A DNA stretch of 45,169 nt from UBA2942 sp045127535 (GTDB lineage: Bacteria; Bacillota; Clostridia; Lachnospirales; Lachnospiraceae), in contig JBGVQN010000024.1 in NCBI GenBank assembly GCA_045127535.1, positions 1-45,169 on the forward strand, in the 5' to 3' direction. Made by a program: the position numbers and the translations under genes. Shown here piece by piece: positions 6,724-14,380 of the stretch. Position 1 is the first letter of the stretch, and every line of letters starts with the position of its first letter. The notes below the pieces were generated by a model. It worked only from the letters and a program-made list of their open reading frames with translations, was not told the origin of the DNA and made no database searches.

Positions 6724-8735
6724 CAAAGTCCGCAGTAGAATATGCAAAAATGCTGTCCGGATTTCAGGTTTCTGCAGATGCAGTCCGGGAGACCAAGGAA
6801 TTGCTTCGTTTGGTTCCCCAGCTGCGGATGGACCTGGAAAATCCTATACTGGATATTGAGAAAAAGCATAAGCTCATTGATGATACATTTCCTGCAGGTA
6901 TGCGTAACCTGCTGAAGCTCATCTGTGATAATCAGGATTTTTCCATGATGGATGATGTACTTGCTGCTTATGAGAAGTTTGACTTCTCAGAGCCGGAAGC
7001 ATTAAAGGCAGTGCTGTCTTATGTAACCCCTCCAACAGATGAGCAGTTAGAGAAAATCCGTATATTTTTATCCAAAAAGTATCAGAATGCAAAGCTGGAA
7101 ATAGAGGCTACACATAATCCTGACCTGATTGGCGGTTTTGTCATCCGGGTAGGAAACCAGGAGTACGACTGGAGTGTAAAGAGCCGCCTTGGAAAGTTAG
7201 AGCAGCGGCTGAAGAGCACCAACAGCAAGCTTTCCGGTACAGAGGATATCATTACCATTCTGAAAGAAGAAATTGCCAAGTCAGATTTTGACAACAGCGA
7301 TAAGGAGATCGGACTTGTAGAAACCATTGGTGATGGAATTGTAACTGCCAGTGGTATTGACCATGCCATGTATGGTGAGATCGTAGTTTTTGACAATGGT
7401 ATGAAGGGTATGGTACAGGATATCCGTACCAAAAACATTGGTATCATTCTTTTTGGCAGGGAAACTGGTCTGGGAGAAGGTTCCAGAGTCATGCGTACAG
7501 GAAAACGTGCAGGTATTCCGGTAGGCAGAGGCTTTTTAGGCAGAGTAATTGATGCATTAGGTGCTCCCATTGATGGTAAGGGAGACATACCAGAGGAAGG
7601 TTACCGCCCCATTGAGCAGGATGCGCCAAGTATTGTAGAAAGAAAGTCCGTAGGCGTGCCAATGGAAACCGGTATTCTGGCCATTGACTCTATGTTCCCA
7701 ATCGGCAGAGGCCAGCGTGAGTTGATCATTGGCGACCGTCAGACAGGTAAAACATCTATTGCCACTGATACCATTATTAACCAGAAGGGCAAGGATGTGA
7801 TCTGTATTTATGTAGCCATCGGACAGAAGGCTTCTACCATTGCCAAGGTAGTAAATCTGTTAGAGAAGCATGGCGCGATGGAGTATTCCATTGTAGTTGC
7901 GGCAACAGCCAGTGATCCGGCTTCCTTACAGTACATTGCGCCTTATTCTGGTACAGCCCTTGCAGAGTATTTCATGCATAAGGGGAAGGATGTGCTTATT
8001 GTATATGATGATTTATCCAAACATGCAGTGGCATATCGTGCGTTGTCTCTGTTATTAGAGCGTTCTCCAGGACGTGAGGCATACCCGGGAGATGTATTCT
8101 ATCTTCACTCCAGACTGTTAGAGCGTTCCAGCCGTCTTTCTACTGAATTAGGCGGAGGCTCCATTACCGCACTGCCGATTATCGAAACCCAGGCAGGAGA
8201 TGTATCTGCTTATATTCCAACCAATGTTATTTCCATTACAGATGGTCAGATCTTCCTGGAAAGCGATCTGTTCTTTGCAGGCCAGCGTCCTGCAGTCAAT
8301 GTAGGTTTGTCTGTATCCCGTGTAGGTGGTGCAGCCCAGACCAAGGCGATGAAAAAGGCAGCAGGTTCTATCCGTATTGATCTGGCACAGTTTCGTGAAA
8401 TGGAAGTCTTTACCCAGTTCAGTTCTGATCTGGATGAAGATACCAAAAAGCAGCTGGATTATGGTAACGGTCTGATGGAGCTGTTAAAGCAGCCTTTGGG
8501 GAACCCTCTCAGTATGCCAGAGCAGGTAATTACATTGTGTGCAGCAACTCATAAGGTAATGCAGGATATTCCTGTAAAGAAGATCAAGCAGTTCCAGATG
8601 GATATGCTGGAATATTTCCATAAAGAACATCCGGAAATTATAACAGAGCTTACTGCTACAAAACGGCTGGCAGATGAGACCCAGAAAGCAATTTGGGATG
8701 CAGCTGAAGATTTTAAAAGCAGCTACACCATATAA
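6720..8735 (+). CDS. F-type ATP synthase, fused delta and alpha subunits
   Basis: One open frame of 671 residues holds a complete delta subunit (about 1-170, from MTKSAVEYAKMLS to GNQEYDWSVKSRLGKLEQRL, the family's usual C-terminal end) and a complete alpha subunit (about 175-671). Alpha features are the beta-barrel start VETIGDGIVTASGID, Walker A GDRQTGKT near residue 338 and the arginine finger in SVSRVGG. The linker contains TEDIITILKEEIAKSDF, which resembles the usual alpha N-terminus that binds delta. No stop, ribosome binding site or in-frame ATG is visible at the join, so a single polypeptide is expected. In ordinary bacteria these are two genes, atpH and atpA, and the enzyme has one delta but three alphas. 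The DNA keeps the normal gene order b-delta-alpha-gamma. Confidence 0.92.
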   Translation: MTKSAVEYAKMLSGFQVSADAVRETKELLRLVPQLRMDLENPILDIEKKHKLIDDTFPAGMRNLLKLICDNQDFSMMDDVLAAYEKFDFSEPEALKAVLSYVTPPTDEQLEKIRIFLSKKYQNAKLEIEATHNPDLIGGFVIRVGNQEYDWSVKSRLGKLEQRLKSTNSKLSGTEDIITILKEEIAKSDFDNSDKEIGLVETIGDGIVTASGIDHAMYGEIVVFDNGMKGMVQDIRTKNIGIILFGRETGLGEGSRVMRTGKRAGIPVGRGFLGRVIDALGAPIDGKGDIPEEGYRPIEQDAPSIVERKSVGVPMETGILAIDSMFPIGRGQRELIIGDRQTGKTSIATDTIINQKGKDVICIYVAIGQKASTIAKVVNLLEKHGAMEYSIVVAATASDPASLQYIAPYSGTALAEYFMHKGKDVLIVYDDLSKHAVAYRALSLLLERSPGREAYPGDVFYLHSRLLERSSRLSTELGGGSITALPIIETQAGDVSAYIPTNVISITDGQIFLESDLFFAGQRPAVNVGLSVSRVGGAAQTKAMKKAAGSIRIDLAQFREMEVFTQFSSDLDEDTKKQLDYGNGLMELLKQPLGNPLSMPEQVITLCAATHKVMQDIPVKKIKQFQMDMLEYFHKEHPEIITELTATKRLADETQKAIWDAAEDFKSSYTI

Positions 8736-8775
8736 CCGGTAAAAACCGGAAGGACAGAAAGGGAGGAATTTTGCC

Positions 8776-9660
8776 ATGGCAGGTGCCAGAGAAATACAAA
8801 GCAGAATGAAAAGTATACAGGACACGAAAAAGATTACCAGTGCCATGTATATGATTTCCTCTTCCAAGCTCAAGCGTGCCAAAGTCCTGTTAGATGCTGC
8901 TGACGACCATTTTTATGCCATCCAAAACGCCATTGCCAGAATGCTGCGTCATTTTCCGGATATTGAACATCCCTATTTTGGACATAAGGTATCTGATAAA
9001 GAAAATGTGCGGGCTGCCTATATTGTGGTAACAGCAGATAAGGGATTGGCTGGTGCTTACAATCATAATGTGATTAAGCTGGCGCAGGAACAGATGGGTC
9101 AGTCGGAAAATAACACTTTGTATGTGGTAGGTGAAATCGGCCGTCACTATTTTGAGCATAAAAAAATTAAAATTGATGAGCAGTTCCGTTATACTGTGCA
9201 GAATCCTACCATTCACCGTGCCAGAATGATTGCAGGGCGAATGATAGAACTGTATAAGAGTGGTGAAGTTGACGAAGTGCATCTGATTTATACCAGAATG
9301 ATCAATTCCATGGAAAGTGTGGCAGAGTCCTACCAGATACTTCCTTTAAAAAAGGTAAAGTATGAGTTGGACCTGGGAATGGATGTGCCCGATGATATGG
9401 AATATCTGCCAAGTCCTGAGGCTGTACTGGAAAATCTGGTGCCAAATTATGCTACCGGTCTTATTTATGGTGCTCTGGTTGAGGCATATGTGAGTGAGCA
9501 TAATGCACGTATGATGGCTATGGAGGCTGCTACAGACAGTGCCACAAGTATGATCCGTGAGTTGTCTGTACAGTACAACCGGGTGCGTCAGGGAGCCATT
9601 ACGCAGGAAATTACAGAGGTTTCCAGTGGTGCAAAAGCTCAAAAAGGTAAGCAGCAGTAA
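8776..9660 (+). CDS. atpG: F-type ATP synthase, F1 subunit gamma
   Basis: Central rotor shaft of F1. The 294-residue product shows the N-terminal helix AREIQSRMKSIQDTKKITSAM and the C-terminal helix with ATDSATSMIRELSVQYNRVRQ, the two parts that form the coiled shaft. GGGAGG precedes the ATG. A small CCGGT/ACCGG hairpin (8736-8749) lies in the gap after the alpha stop. Confidence 0.94.
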   Translation: MAGAREIQSRMKSIQDTKKITSAMYMISSSKLKRAKVLLDAADDHFYAIQNAIARMLRHFPDIEHPYFGHKVSDKENVRAAYIVVTADKGLAGAYNHNVIKLAQEQMGQSENNTLYVVGEIGRHYFEHKKIKIDEQFRYTVQNPTIHRARMIAGRMIELYKSGEVDEVHLIYTRMINSMESVAESYQILPLKKVKYELDLGMDVPDDMEYLPSPEAVLENLVPNYATGLIYGALVEAYVSEHNARMMAMEAATDSATSMIRELSVQYNRVRQGAITQEITEVSSGAKAQKGKQQ

Positions 9661-9698
9661 GGGAACATGCGTTGGCTGCACGCAGGAATGGAGTAGGA

Positions 9699-11096
9699 AT
9701 GAATAAAGGAAAAATCGTACAGGTCCTTGGGCCTGTTGTAGACGTAGAATTTGCAGACGGAAAGCTTCCTTTTATCAAAGATGCCTTAGAGGTAGTAAAT
9801 GACGGAAAGACCTGTGTGATGGAGGTAGCACAGCATGTAGGGCTGAATGTAGTCCGCTGTATTATGTTAAACTCCAGTGAAGGTCTTTGCCGGGATATGG
9901 AGGTTACTGCAACCGGAAGCGGAATCAAGGTTCCGGTAGGTACTCCTACTTTAGGCCGTCTGTTTAATGTAACTGGAGATACCATTGACGATGGTGTCAA
10001 AATCAAGGATGATGAAACTGTGAAAAAGTGGGAAATCCACAGAGATCCACCAGCGTTTGCAGATCAGAATCCTGCAGTAGAGATTCTGGAAACCGGTATT
10101 AAGGTCATTGACCTGTTGGCACCTTATGCCAAGGGCGGTAAGATCGGTCTGTTTGGCGGTGCCGGTGTAGGTAAGACTGTCCTGATTCAGGAGCTGATCC
10201 GTAACGTTGCTACAGAGCATGGCGGATATTCCATCTTTACCGGTGTAGGAGAACGTTCCCGTGAGGGCAATGACCTGTGGACAGAAATGAGAGAGTCCGG
10301 TGTATTGGAGAAAACCGCCCTGGTATTCGGACAGATGAATGAGCCCCCGGGAGCCCGTATGCGTGTGGCAGAAACGGGTCTGACCATGGCAGAGTATTTC
10401 CGTGATGTGGATCATCAGGATGTGCTCCTGTTTATTGACAATATTTTCCGTTTCGTACAGGCAGGTTCTGAGGTGTCCGCACTGCTTGGCCGTATGCCAT
10501 CTGCAGTAGGCTATCAGCCCACATTGGCTACAGAGCTTGGTGAGCTGCAGGAGCGTATTGCTTCCACCAAAAATGGTTCCATTACTTCTGTGCAGGCAGT
10601 ATATGTACCTGCAGATGATTTAACTGACCCGGCGCCGGCTACGACCTTTGCACATCTGGACGCTACCACTGTATTGTCCCGTAAGATCGTGGAGCAGGGT
10701 ATTTATCCGGCAGTAGACCCCTTAGAGTCTACCTCCCGTATTTTGGAGCCGGATGTGGTAGGACAGGAGCATTATGACACAGCAAGAGCTGTACAGCAGG
10801 TGCTGCAAAAGTATAGAGAGCTGCAGGATATCATTGCCATTTTAGGTATGGAGGAACTGTCTGAGGAAGATAAGGTTACTGTATTCCGTGCCAGAAAAAT
10901 TCAGAAGTTTTTATCCCAGCCATTCCATGTGGCAGAAAACTTCACTGGTATCCAGGGCAAATATGTGCCTCTGGCAGAAACCATACGTGGTTTTAAAGCC
11001 ATTATCAACGGAGAGATGGATGAATATCCGGAGCAGGCTTTCTTTAATGTAGGTACCATTGAAGAAGTAATGGAAAATGCAAAGAAAATGGGCTAA
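9699..11096 (+). CDS. atpD: F-type ATP synthase, F1 subunit beta
   Basis: Catalytic subunit beta, 465 residues from the ATG at 9699, which is preceded by GGAGTAGGA; a longer frame from 9672 lacks family support. Walker A GGAGVGKT and the catalytic-glutamate region GERSREGNDLW are present, as is the DELSEED-loop relative ELSEEDK. It follows gamma by 38 bases and is followed by epsilon. Confidence 0.96.
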   Translation: MNKGKIVQVLGPVVDVEFADGKLPFIKDALEVVNDGKTCVMEVAQHVGLNVVRCIMLNSSEGLCRDMEVTATGSGIKVPVGTPTLGRLFNVTGDTIDDGVKIKDDETVKKWEIHRDPPAFADQNPAVEILETGIKVIDLLAPYAKGGKIGLFGGAGVGKTVLIQELIRNVATEHGGYSIFTGVGERSREGNDLWTEMRESGVLEKTALVFGQMNEPPGARMRVAETGLTMAEYFRDVDHQDVLLFIDNIFRFVQAGSEVSALLGRMPSAVGYQPTLATELGELQERIASTKNGSITSVQAVYVPADDLTDPAPATTFAHLDATTVLSRKIVEQGIYPAVDPLESTSRILEPDVVGQEHYDTARAVQQVLQKYRELQDIIAILGMEELSEEDKVTVFRARKIQKFLSQPFHVAENFTGIQGKYVPLAETIRGFKAIINGEMDEYPEQAFFNVGTIEEVMENAKKMG

Positions 11097-11134
11097 GATG
11101 CAGCAGCAAAGCTGCTTCGGGAAAGAGGTAGCAT

Positions 11135-11566
11135 ATGAGCGATACAAATTTATTTTTTCTGCAGATTATTACCATTAACCGGGTGTTTTATGAAGACAAG
11201 TGTATGCAGCTGATTTTCCCGGCACTGGATGGCTCTATGGGCATTCTGGCTCATCACCACAAGGCTGTGATTGCAGTCATGGAGGGTGAGGTCAGGATCC
11301 AGAAGCCGGACGGAACCTGGTTAGAGGGTGTCACAGGAATTGGACAGGTGCAGATCGCCAATAACCGTGTGACCATGCTGGTGGATACACTGGAAACTCC
11401 GGAGGAAATAGATGAGCAGCGAGCCCTGGCAGCACAGGAGCGTGCAAAAGAGCAGCTGCGTCAGCAGCAGAGTATATGGGAATACAATGTTTCCAAAGCA
11501 AACCTGGCTCGTTCCATGGAGCGTTTGAAGGTAAAACGGCATTATAACAGCGAGTCCTCCCGTTAG
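11135..11566 (+). CDS. atpC: F-type ATP synthase, F1 subunit epsilon
   Basis: Epsilon subunit, 143 residues: N-terminal beta sandwich (FLQIITINRVFYEDKCMQLIFPALDGSMGILAHH) and C-terminal helical hairpin rich in Glu, Gln and Arg that regulates ATPase activity. AAGAGGTA precedes the ATG. A hairpin AGCAGC-AAA-GCTGCT (11102-11116) lies between atpD and atpC. The last codons and the stop lie inside the left arm of a palindrome (11562-11605), so insertion or growth of that element may have set the present C-terminus. Confidence 0.92.
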   Translation: MSDTNLFFLQIITINRVFYEDKCMQLIFPALDGSMGILAHHHKAVIAVMEGEVRIQKPDGTWLEGVTGIGQVQIANNRVTMLVDTLETPEEIDEQRALAAQERAKEQLRQQQSIWEYNVSKANLARSMERLKVKRHYNSESSR

Positions 11567-11605
11567 GCATTGGGACAATTGCATATGTGTTCCGCAATTG
11601 CCTAC
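11562..11605 (+). repeat. Minimal ATTGC-type palindrome at the atpC-ridA junction
   Basis: GTTAGGCATTG (11562-11572) pairs with CAATTGCCTAC (11595-11605), and GGGACA pairs with TGTTCC inside. The right arm, TGTTCCGCAATTGCCTA, is close to the TGTTTCGCAATTACCTA ends of the longer elements at 33 and 38 kb, so this looks like the outer arms alone. It overlaps the atpC stop codon (11564-11566). Confidence 0.6.
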
Positions 11606-11634
11606 TATCTATAGGGAAAAGAAAGGAGAACAGG

Positions 11635-12027
11635 ATGGTTTCAGTAGTAAGTACAGAGAAGGCACCGGCAGCAATCGGGCCTTATTCTCAGGCAATGATA
11701 GCAGGTAACCTGGTGTTTACTTCCGGGCAGATTCCCATTGATCCGGCTGTCGGAGAAGTGACAGGAGCAGATATTAGTGAGCAGGCTGAGCAGGTGATGA
11801 AGAATCTGGGTGAGGTGCTGAAAGCAGCTGGCTGTGATTATACAGATGCAGTAAAGACCACATGTTATTTAAGTGACATGAATGACTTCGGGGCATTTAA
11901 TACCGTTTATGGTAAATATTTTACCGGTAAGCCTGCAAGAAGCTGTGTGGCAGTAAAGACTTTGCCAAAGAATGTTTTGTGTGAGGTTGAGGTGATCGCA
12001 GTGGTGCCGGGAGTGATGCCTGGCTGA
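11635..12027 (+). CDS. ridA: RidA family enamine/imine deaminase
   Basis: RidA proteins hydrolyse reactive 2-aminoacrylate and other enamines released by PLP enzymes such as serine and threonine dehydratases. The 130-residue product shows IGPYSQA, the catalytic arginine in ARSCVAVKTLP and the C-terminal CEVEVIAV. The start at 11635 follows AAGGAGA with a good spacing. It is the last gene after the atp operon, and the serine dehydratase at the left end of the window is one possible source of its substrate. Confidence 0.92.
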   Translation: MVSVVSTEKAPAAIGPYSQAMIAGNLVFTSGQIPIDPAVGEVTGADISEQAEQVMKNLGEVLKAAGCDYTDAVKTTCYLSDMNDFGAFNTVYGKYFTGKPARSCVAVKTLPKNVLCEVEVIAVVPGVMPG

Positions 12028-12114
12028 GCATGTGGTTCTGTATGAACCGGTTATCAAGGAGCTGTTGCAAAGGTAGAGGAATATTCTACTGGAGCAGCAG
12101 CTCTGTTTTTATGT

Positions 12115-12170
12115 CCAAATTGAGCCGCTGGAAGTGGTTGCAAGAGTGCGGTCCTATTTGCGCAGAAATG
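12115..12170 (+). pseudogene. Scrap of an OmpR-family response regulator gene
   Basis: About 50 bases encode IEPLEVVARVRSYLRRN, the same stretch as FEPLEVVARVRAHLRRN in the intact regulator at 16.1 kb. Over 49 bases (from 12122) I count seven differences from that gene. No receiver start or DNA-binding end remains, and a stop (TGA) follows 17 codons on. The rest of the gap 12028-12259 holds nothing recognised. Confidence 0.75.
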
Positions 12171-12259
12171 TTTCTCCTGAAAAGAGAACAATTTTCAATT
12201 CAAATTGATGTCAATCAGGCAGATTACGTGTTAGTATCATGACAGGAGGTTACATATAC

Positions 12260-13366
12260 ATGATTTCACTGAATCTTTTTGAACTTCGCAAAGCCAGAGG
12301 GATCACCCAAAGTGATCTGGCAGAAATTATAGGGGTTTCCTTTCAAACCATTAGTAAATGGGAAACAGGCATTGCAGTACCGGATGTCAAATATGTCATT
12401 GCATTGGCAAAATTTTTTGGGGTTACCACAGATCAAATACTTGGACTGCAGCCATTAAAGTATGAGTATTGTTCCAGAAGGACAGAAACCGCTGAATACT
12501 GGAATGACCAATTGCAGTATATCCGGGACTCAAGGGTGGAATTGTGGAACAGGGATTACATGGAGTTTCTCATCCGGAAGGTCTGGAAAATAGAAACGAA
12601 AGTAGATGTGCTGGATTTTGGATGTGGGAATGGATATTTGGCAGGGCTGATCATGCCTTTTTTGCCCAAAGGCAGTACCTATACAGGGCTCGATATCAGT
12701 GATGCAATGATTCAGGAGGCCAAAAGACTATATGAGGATGCTGCATACCCGGTCAGGTTCATCTGTCAAAATGCTTATGATTATCAGCAAACAGAAAAAT
12801 ATGATATGGTCCTTTGCCAGGCGTTTTTGAGAGAACTGTCCAGACCGGAGGCTGCATTACAAAATATGATCGGTTCCCTGAAAACCGGAGGCCTTATGGT
12901 CTGTATTGAGGTAAACAGAGAATTGGATCATGCAGGCATCTACATAGAGGGCATGGATTATGCTTCTATTTTGATGACAGAGGTGCAGAGAAAGTATTGG
13001 AAAGCTGAACTTGAGAAAAAGGATAGGGATTATGCAGTGGGCATACGGCTGCCGTTTCTGTTGCGGGAGCTGGGGATCCGTGACATTGAAGTCCGTATGC
13101 AGGATAAAGTCAAATTTGCTGACCCAGCCAATCAGGAGGAATATGATCGGCTGCAGAGGGCATATGTGTCTGAAAAAGGGTGGAAAAATGACAATGTCCA
13201 GGAGGACAAAAGAGCAGTAGAGGTATTGATGAATCGAGGACTGGCAAGAGAGGAGGCTGAGCAGCTTACGGTAACCTGGGGACAAATGAAACAAAAAATC
13301 ATGAATGAAAAGAAGGCATTTTTAAAAACAACAGGCTTTTTGATCACGTTTGGAAGAAAGGAATAG
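12260..13366 (+). CDS. HTH (XRE) domain fused to a SAM-dependent methyltransferase
   Basis: Residues 1-58 form a Cro/C1-type helix-turn-helix (LRKARGITQSDLAEIIGVSF, then QTISKWETG). About residues 100-230 form a class I methyltransferase domain with the SAM-binding motif VLDFGCGNGYLAGL and the later YTGLDISDAMI. The rest is alpha-helical, of unknown role. The start is ATG 12260, because AGGAGGT (12244-12250) lies ten bases upstream; a longer frame from 12239 would begin inside that site. The target of methylation is unknown. The next gene starts three bases after the stop, so the two form an operon. Confidence 0.85.
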   Translation: MISLNLFELRKARGITQSDLAEIIGVSFQTISKWETGIAVPDVKYVIALAKFFGVTTDQILGLQPLKYEYCSRRTETAEYWNDQLQYIRDSRVELWNRDYMEFLIRKVWKIETKVDVLDFGCGNGYLAGLIMPFLPKGSTYTGLDISDAMIQEAKRLYEDAAYPVRFICQNAYDYQQTEKYDMVLCQAFLRELSRPEAALQNMIGSLKTGGLMVCIEVNRELDHAGIYIEGMDYASILMTEVQRKYWKAELEKKDRDYAVGIRLPFLLRELGIRDIEVRMQDKVKFADPANQEEYDRLQRAYVSEKGWKNDNVQEDKRAVEVLMNRGLAREEAEQLTVTWGQMKQKIMNEKKAFLKTTGFLITFGRKE

Positions 13367-13368
13367 AT

Positions 13369-14244
13369 ATGAAAATTTTGGTGTTAGGGGGAACCAGATA
13401 TTTTGGGATCCCCATGATCAGGGAATTGATTGAGCAGGGACATGAGGTGACAATTGCAACAAGACAGATGACAAAAGATCATTTTGGAGATGCTGTCCGG
13501 AGAATACAGGCAGAGCGGACAGATCCGCTCCAGTTGGAACAGGCATTCAAAGGGAAACGGTTTGATGTGGTATATGATAAAATCGGGTATTGTTCCAATG
13601 ATATCAAATATGTGATGGATGCAATAGACTGTGATAAATATATTTATATGTCCAGCACCTCTGTCTATGAGCCCAAGCAGATCAATACCAGGGAAGAAGA
13701 TTTTGATGCCATGGGCAAAGCGTTCTTGTGGTGCAATCGATCTGATTTTCCGTATGATGAGATAAAAAGGCAGGCAGAATGTGCATTATGGCAGAAATAC
13801 AGTGACAGAAATTGGATCGCAGTCAGATATCCCTTTGTCATTGGGAAAGATGATTATACAGAGCGGATGCTGTTTTATGTGGAGCATACCATGGGATCCA
13901 TCCCCATGAAGATCGATAACATAGATTGTCAGATGAGCTATATTCGTTCCGATGAAGCCGGAAAGTTCCTGGCATTTTTGGCAGATCAAAATGTGCATGG
14001 GGCGATCAACGGAAGCTCTGGGGGAACCATTTCTCTCAGGGAGATCATTGCTTATGTGGAAAGAAAAACAGGTTCGAAAGCAATTTTCAGTGATACAGGA
14101 GACGAGGCTCCCTATAATGGAGAGCCTGAATATAGTATTAATACGGACAAGGCAGAAAGGACTGGCTTCCGGTTTTCTAATATAAAAGAATGGATCTATG
14201 ATTTGATTGATTATTATATGGAAAAAGTGAGTGGTAATATGTAA
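13369..14244 (+). CDS. NAD-dependent epimerase/dehydratase family protein
   Basis: Extended short-chain dehydrogenase fold: the N-terminal nucleotide-binding motif is LVLGGTRYFG (a GxxxxxG variant), a mid-protein YMSSTSVY strand follows, and FPYDEIK supplies the YxxxK catalytic pair. The C-terminal part (about 200-290) is the substrate domain, of unknown specificity. 291 residues. AAAGGA precedes the ATG and the gene is tightly linked to the HTH-methyltransferase. Members of this subgroup act on nucleotide sugars or as isoflavone-reductase-like enzymes; the exact reaction cannot be read here. Confidence 0.8.
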   Translation: MKILVLGGTRYFGIPMIRELIEQGHEVTIATRQMTKDHFGDAVRRIQAERTDPLQLEQAFKGKRFDVVYDKIGYCSNDIKYVMDAIDCDKYIYMSSTSVYEPKQINTREEDFDAMGKAFLWCNRSDFPYDEIKRQAECALWQKYSDRNWIAVRYPFVIGKDDYTERMLFYVEHTMGSIPMKIDNIDCQMSYIRSDEAGKFLAFLADQNVHGAINGSSGGTISLREIIAYVERKTGSKAIFSDTGDEAPYNGEPEYSINTDKAERTGFRFSNIKEWIYDLIDYYMEKVSGNM

Positions 14245-14273
14245 TAGGGTGATGATTGTTCATTACATAAAAA

Positions 14274-14287
14274 TGTGTAAATACACA
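14274..14287 (+). promoter_or_regulatory. Inverted repeat upstream of the ATPase promoter
   Basis: TGTGTAAATACACA: five-base arms around AAAT. It lies upstream of the promoter at 14305-14333. A near-identical site is in the 5' leader (14349-14362), 75 bases away, about seven helical turns, and another precedes the decayed gene copy at 23.3 kb. Confidence 0.5.
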
Positions 14288-14304
14288 AAAAATAGTAATG
14301 CACA

Positions 14305-14333
14305 TTGATTTGATAATCGTTTGATGGTACAAT
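14305..14333 (+). promoter_or_regulatory. Promoter of the DUF4143-type ATPase gene
   Basis: TTGATT (14305-14310), a 17-base spacer and TACAAT (14328-14333) with an extended TG (14325-14326). The predicted start near 14340 rules out the in-frame TTG at 14321 as start codon. Confidence 0.7.
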
Positions 14334-14348
14334 ATCATTACAAAAAAA

Positions 14349-14362
14349 TGTGTCAATACACA
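14349..14362 (+). promoter_or_regulatory. Inverted repeat in the ATPase leader
   Basis: TGTGTCAATACACA lies between the predicted transcription start and the ribosome binding site AAGGAG (14368-14373). It has the same arms as the upstream site. It could be an operator or an RNA element; no regulator is known. Confidence 0.5.
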
Positions 14363-14380
14363 AAAATAAGGAGCGATGTT

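Noticed and set aside
7200..7320. Frameshift artefact explaining the delta-alpha fusion
   Set aside because: The frame is continuous through both complete domains, and linker residues resemble a true alpha N-terminus; an error would more likely break than join frames.
12030..12242. A 70-codon frame between ridA and the HTH-methyltransferase
   Set aside because: The recognisable similarity to response regulators is in another frame and covers only 17 codons, so this frame is a shadow.
14321..14380. Longer start for the DUF4143-type ATPase
   Set aside because: The in-frame TTG at 14321 lies upstream of the predicted -10, while GTG 14381 has AAGGAG at the right distance.
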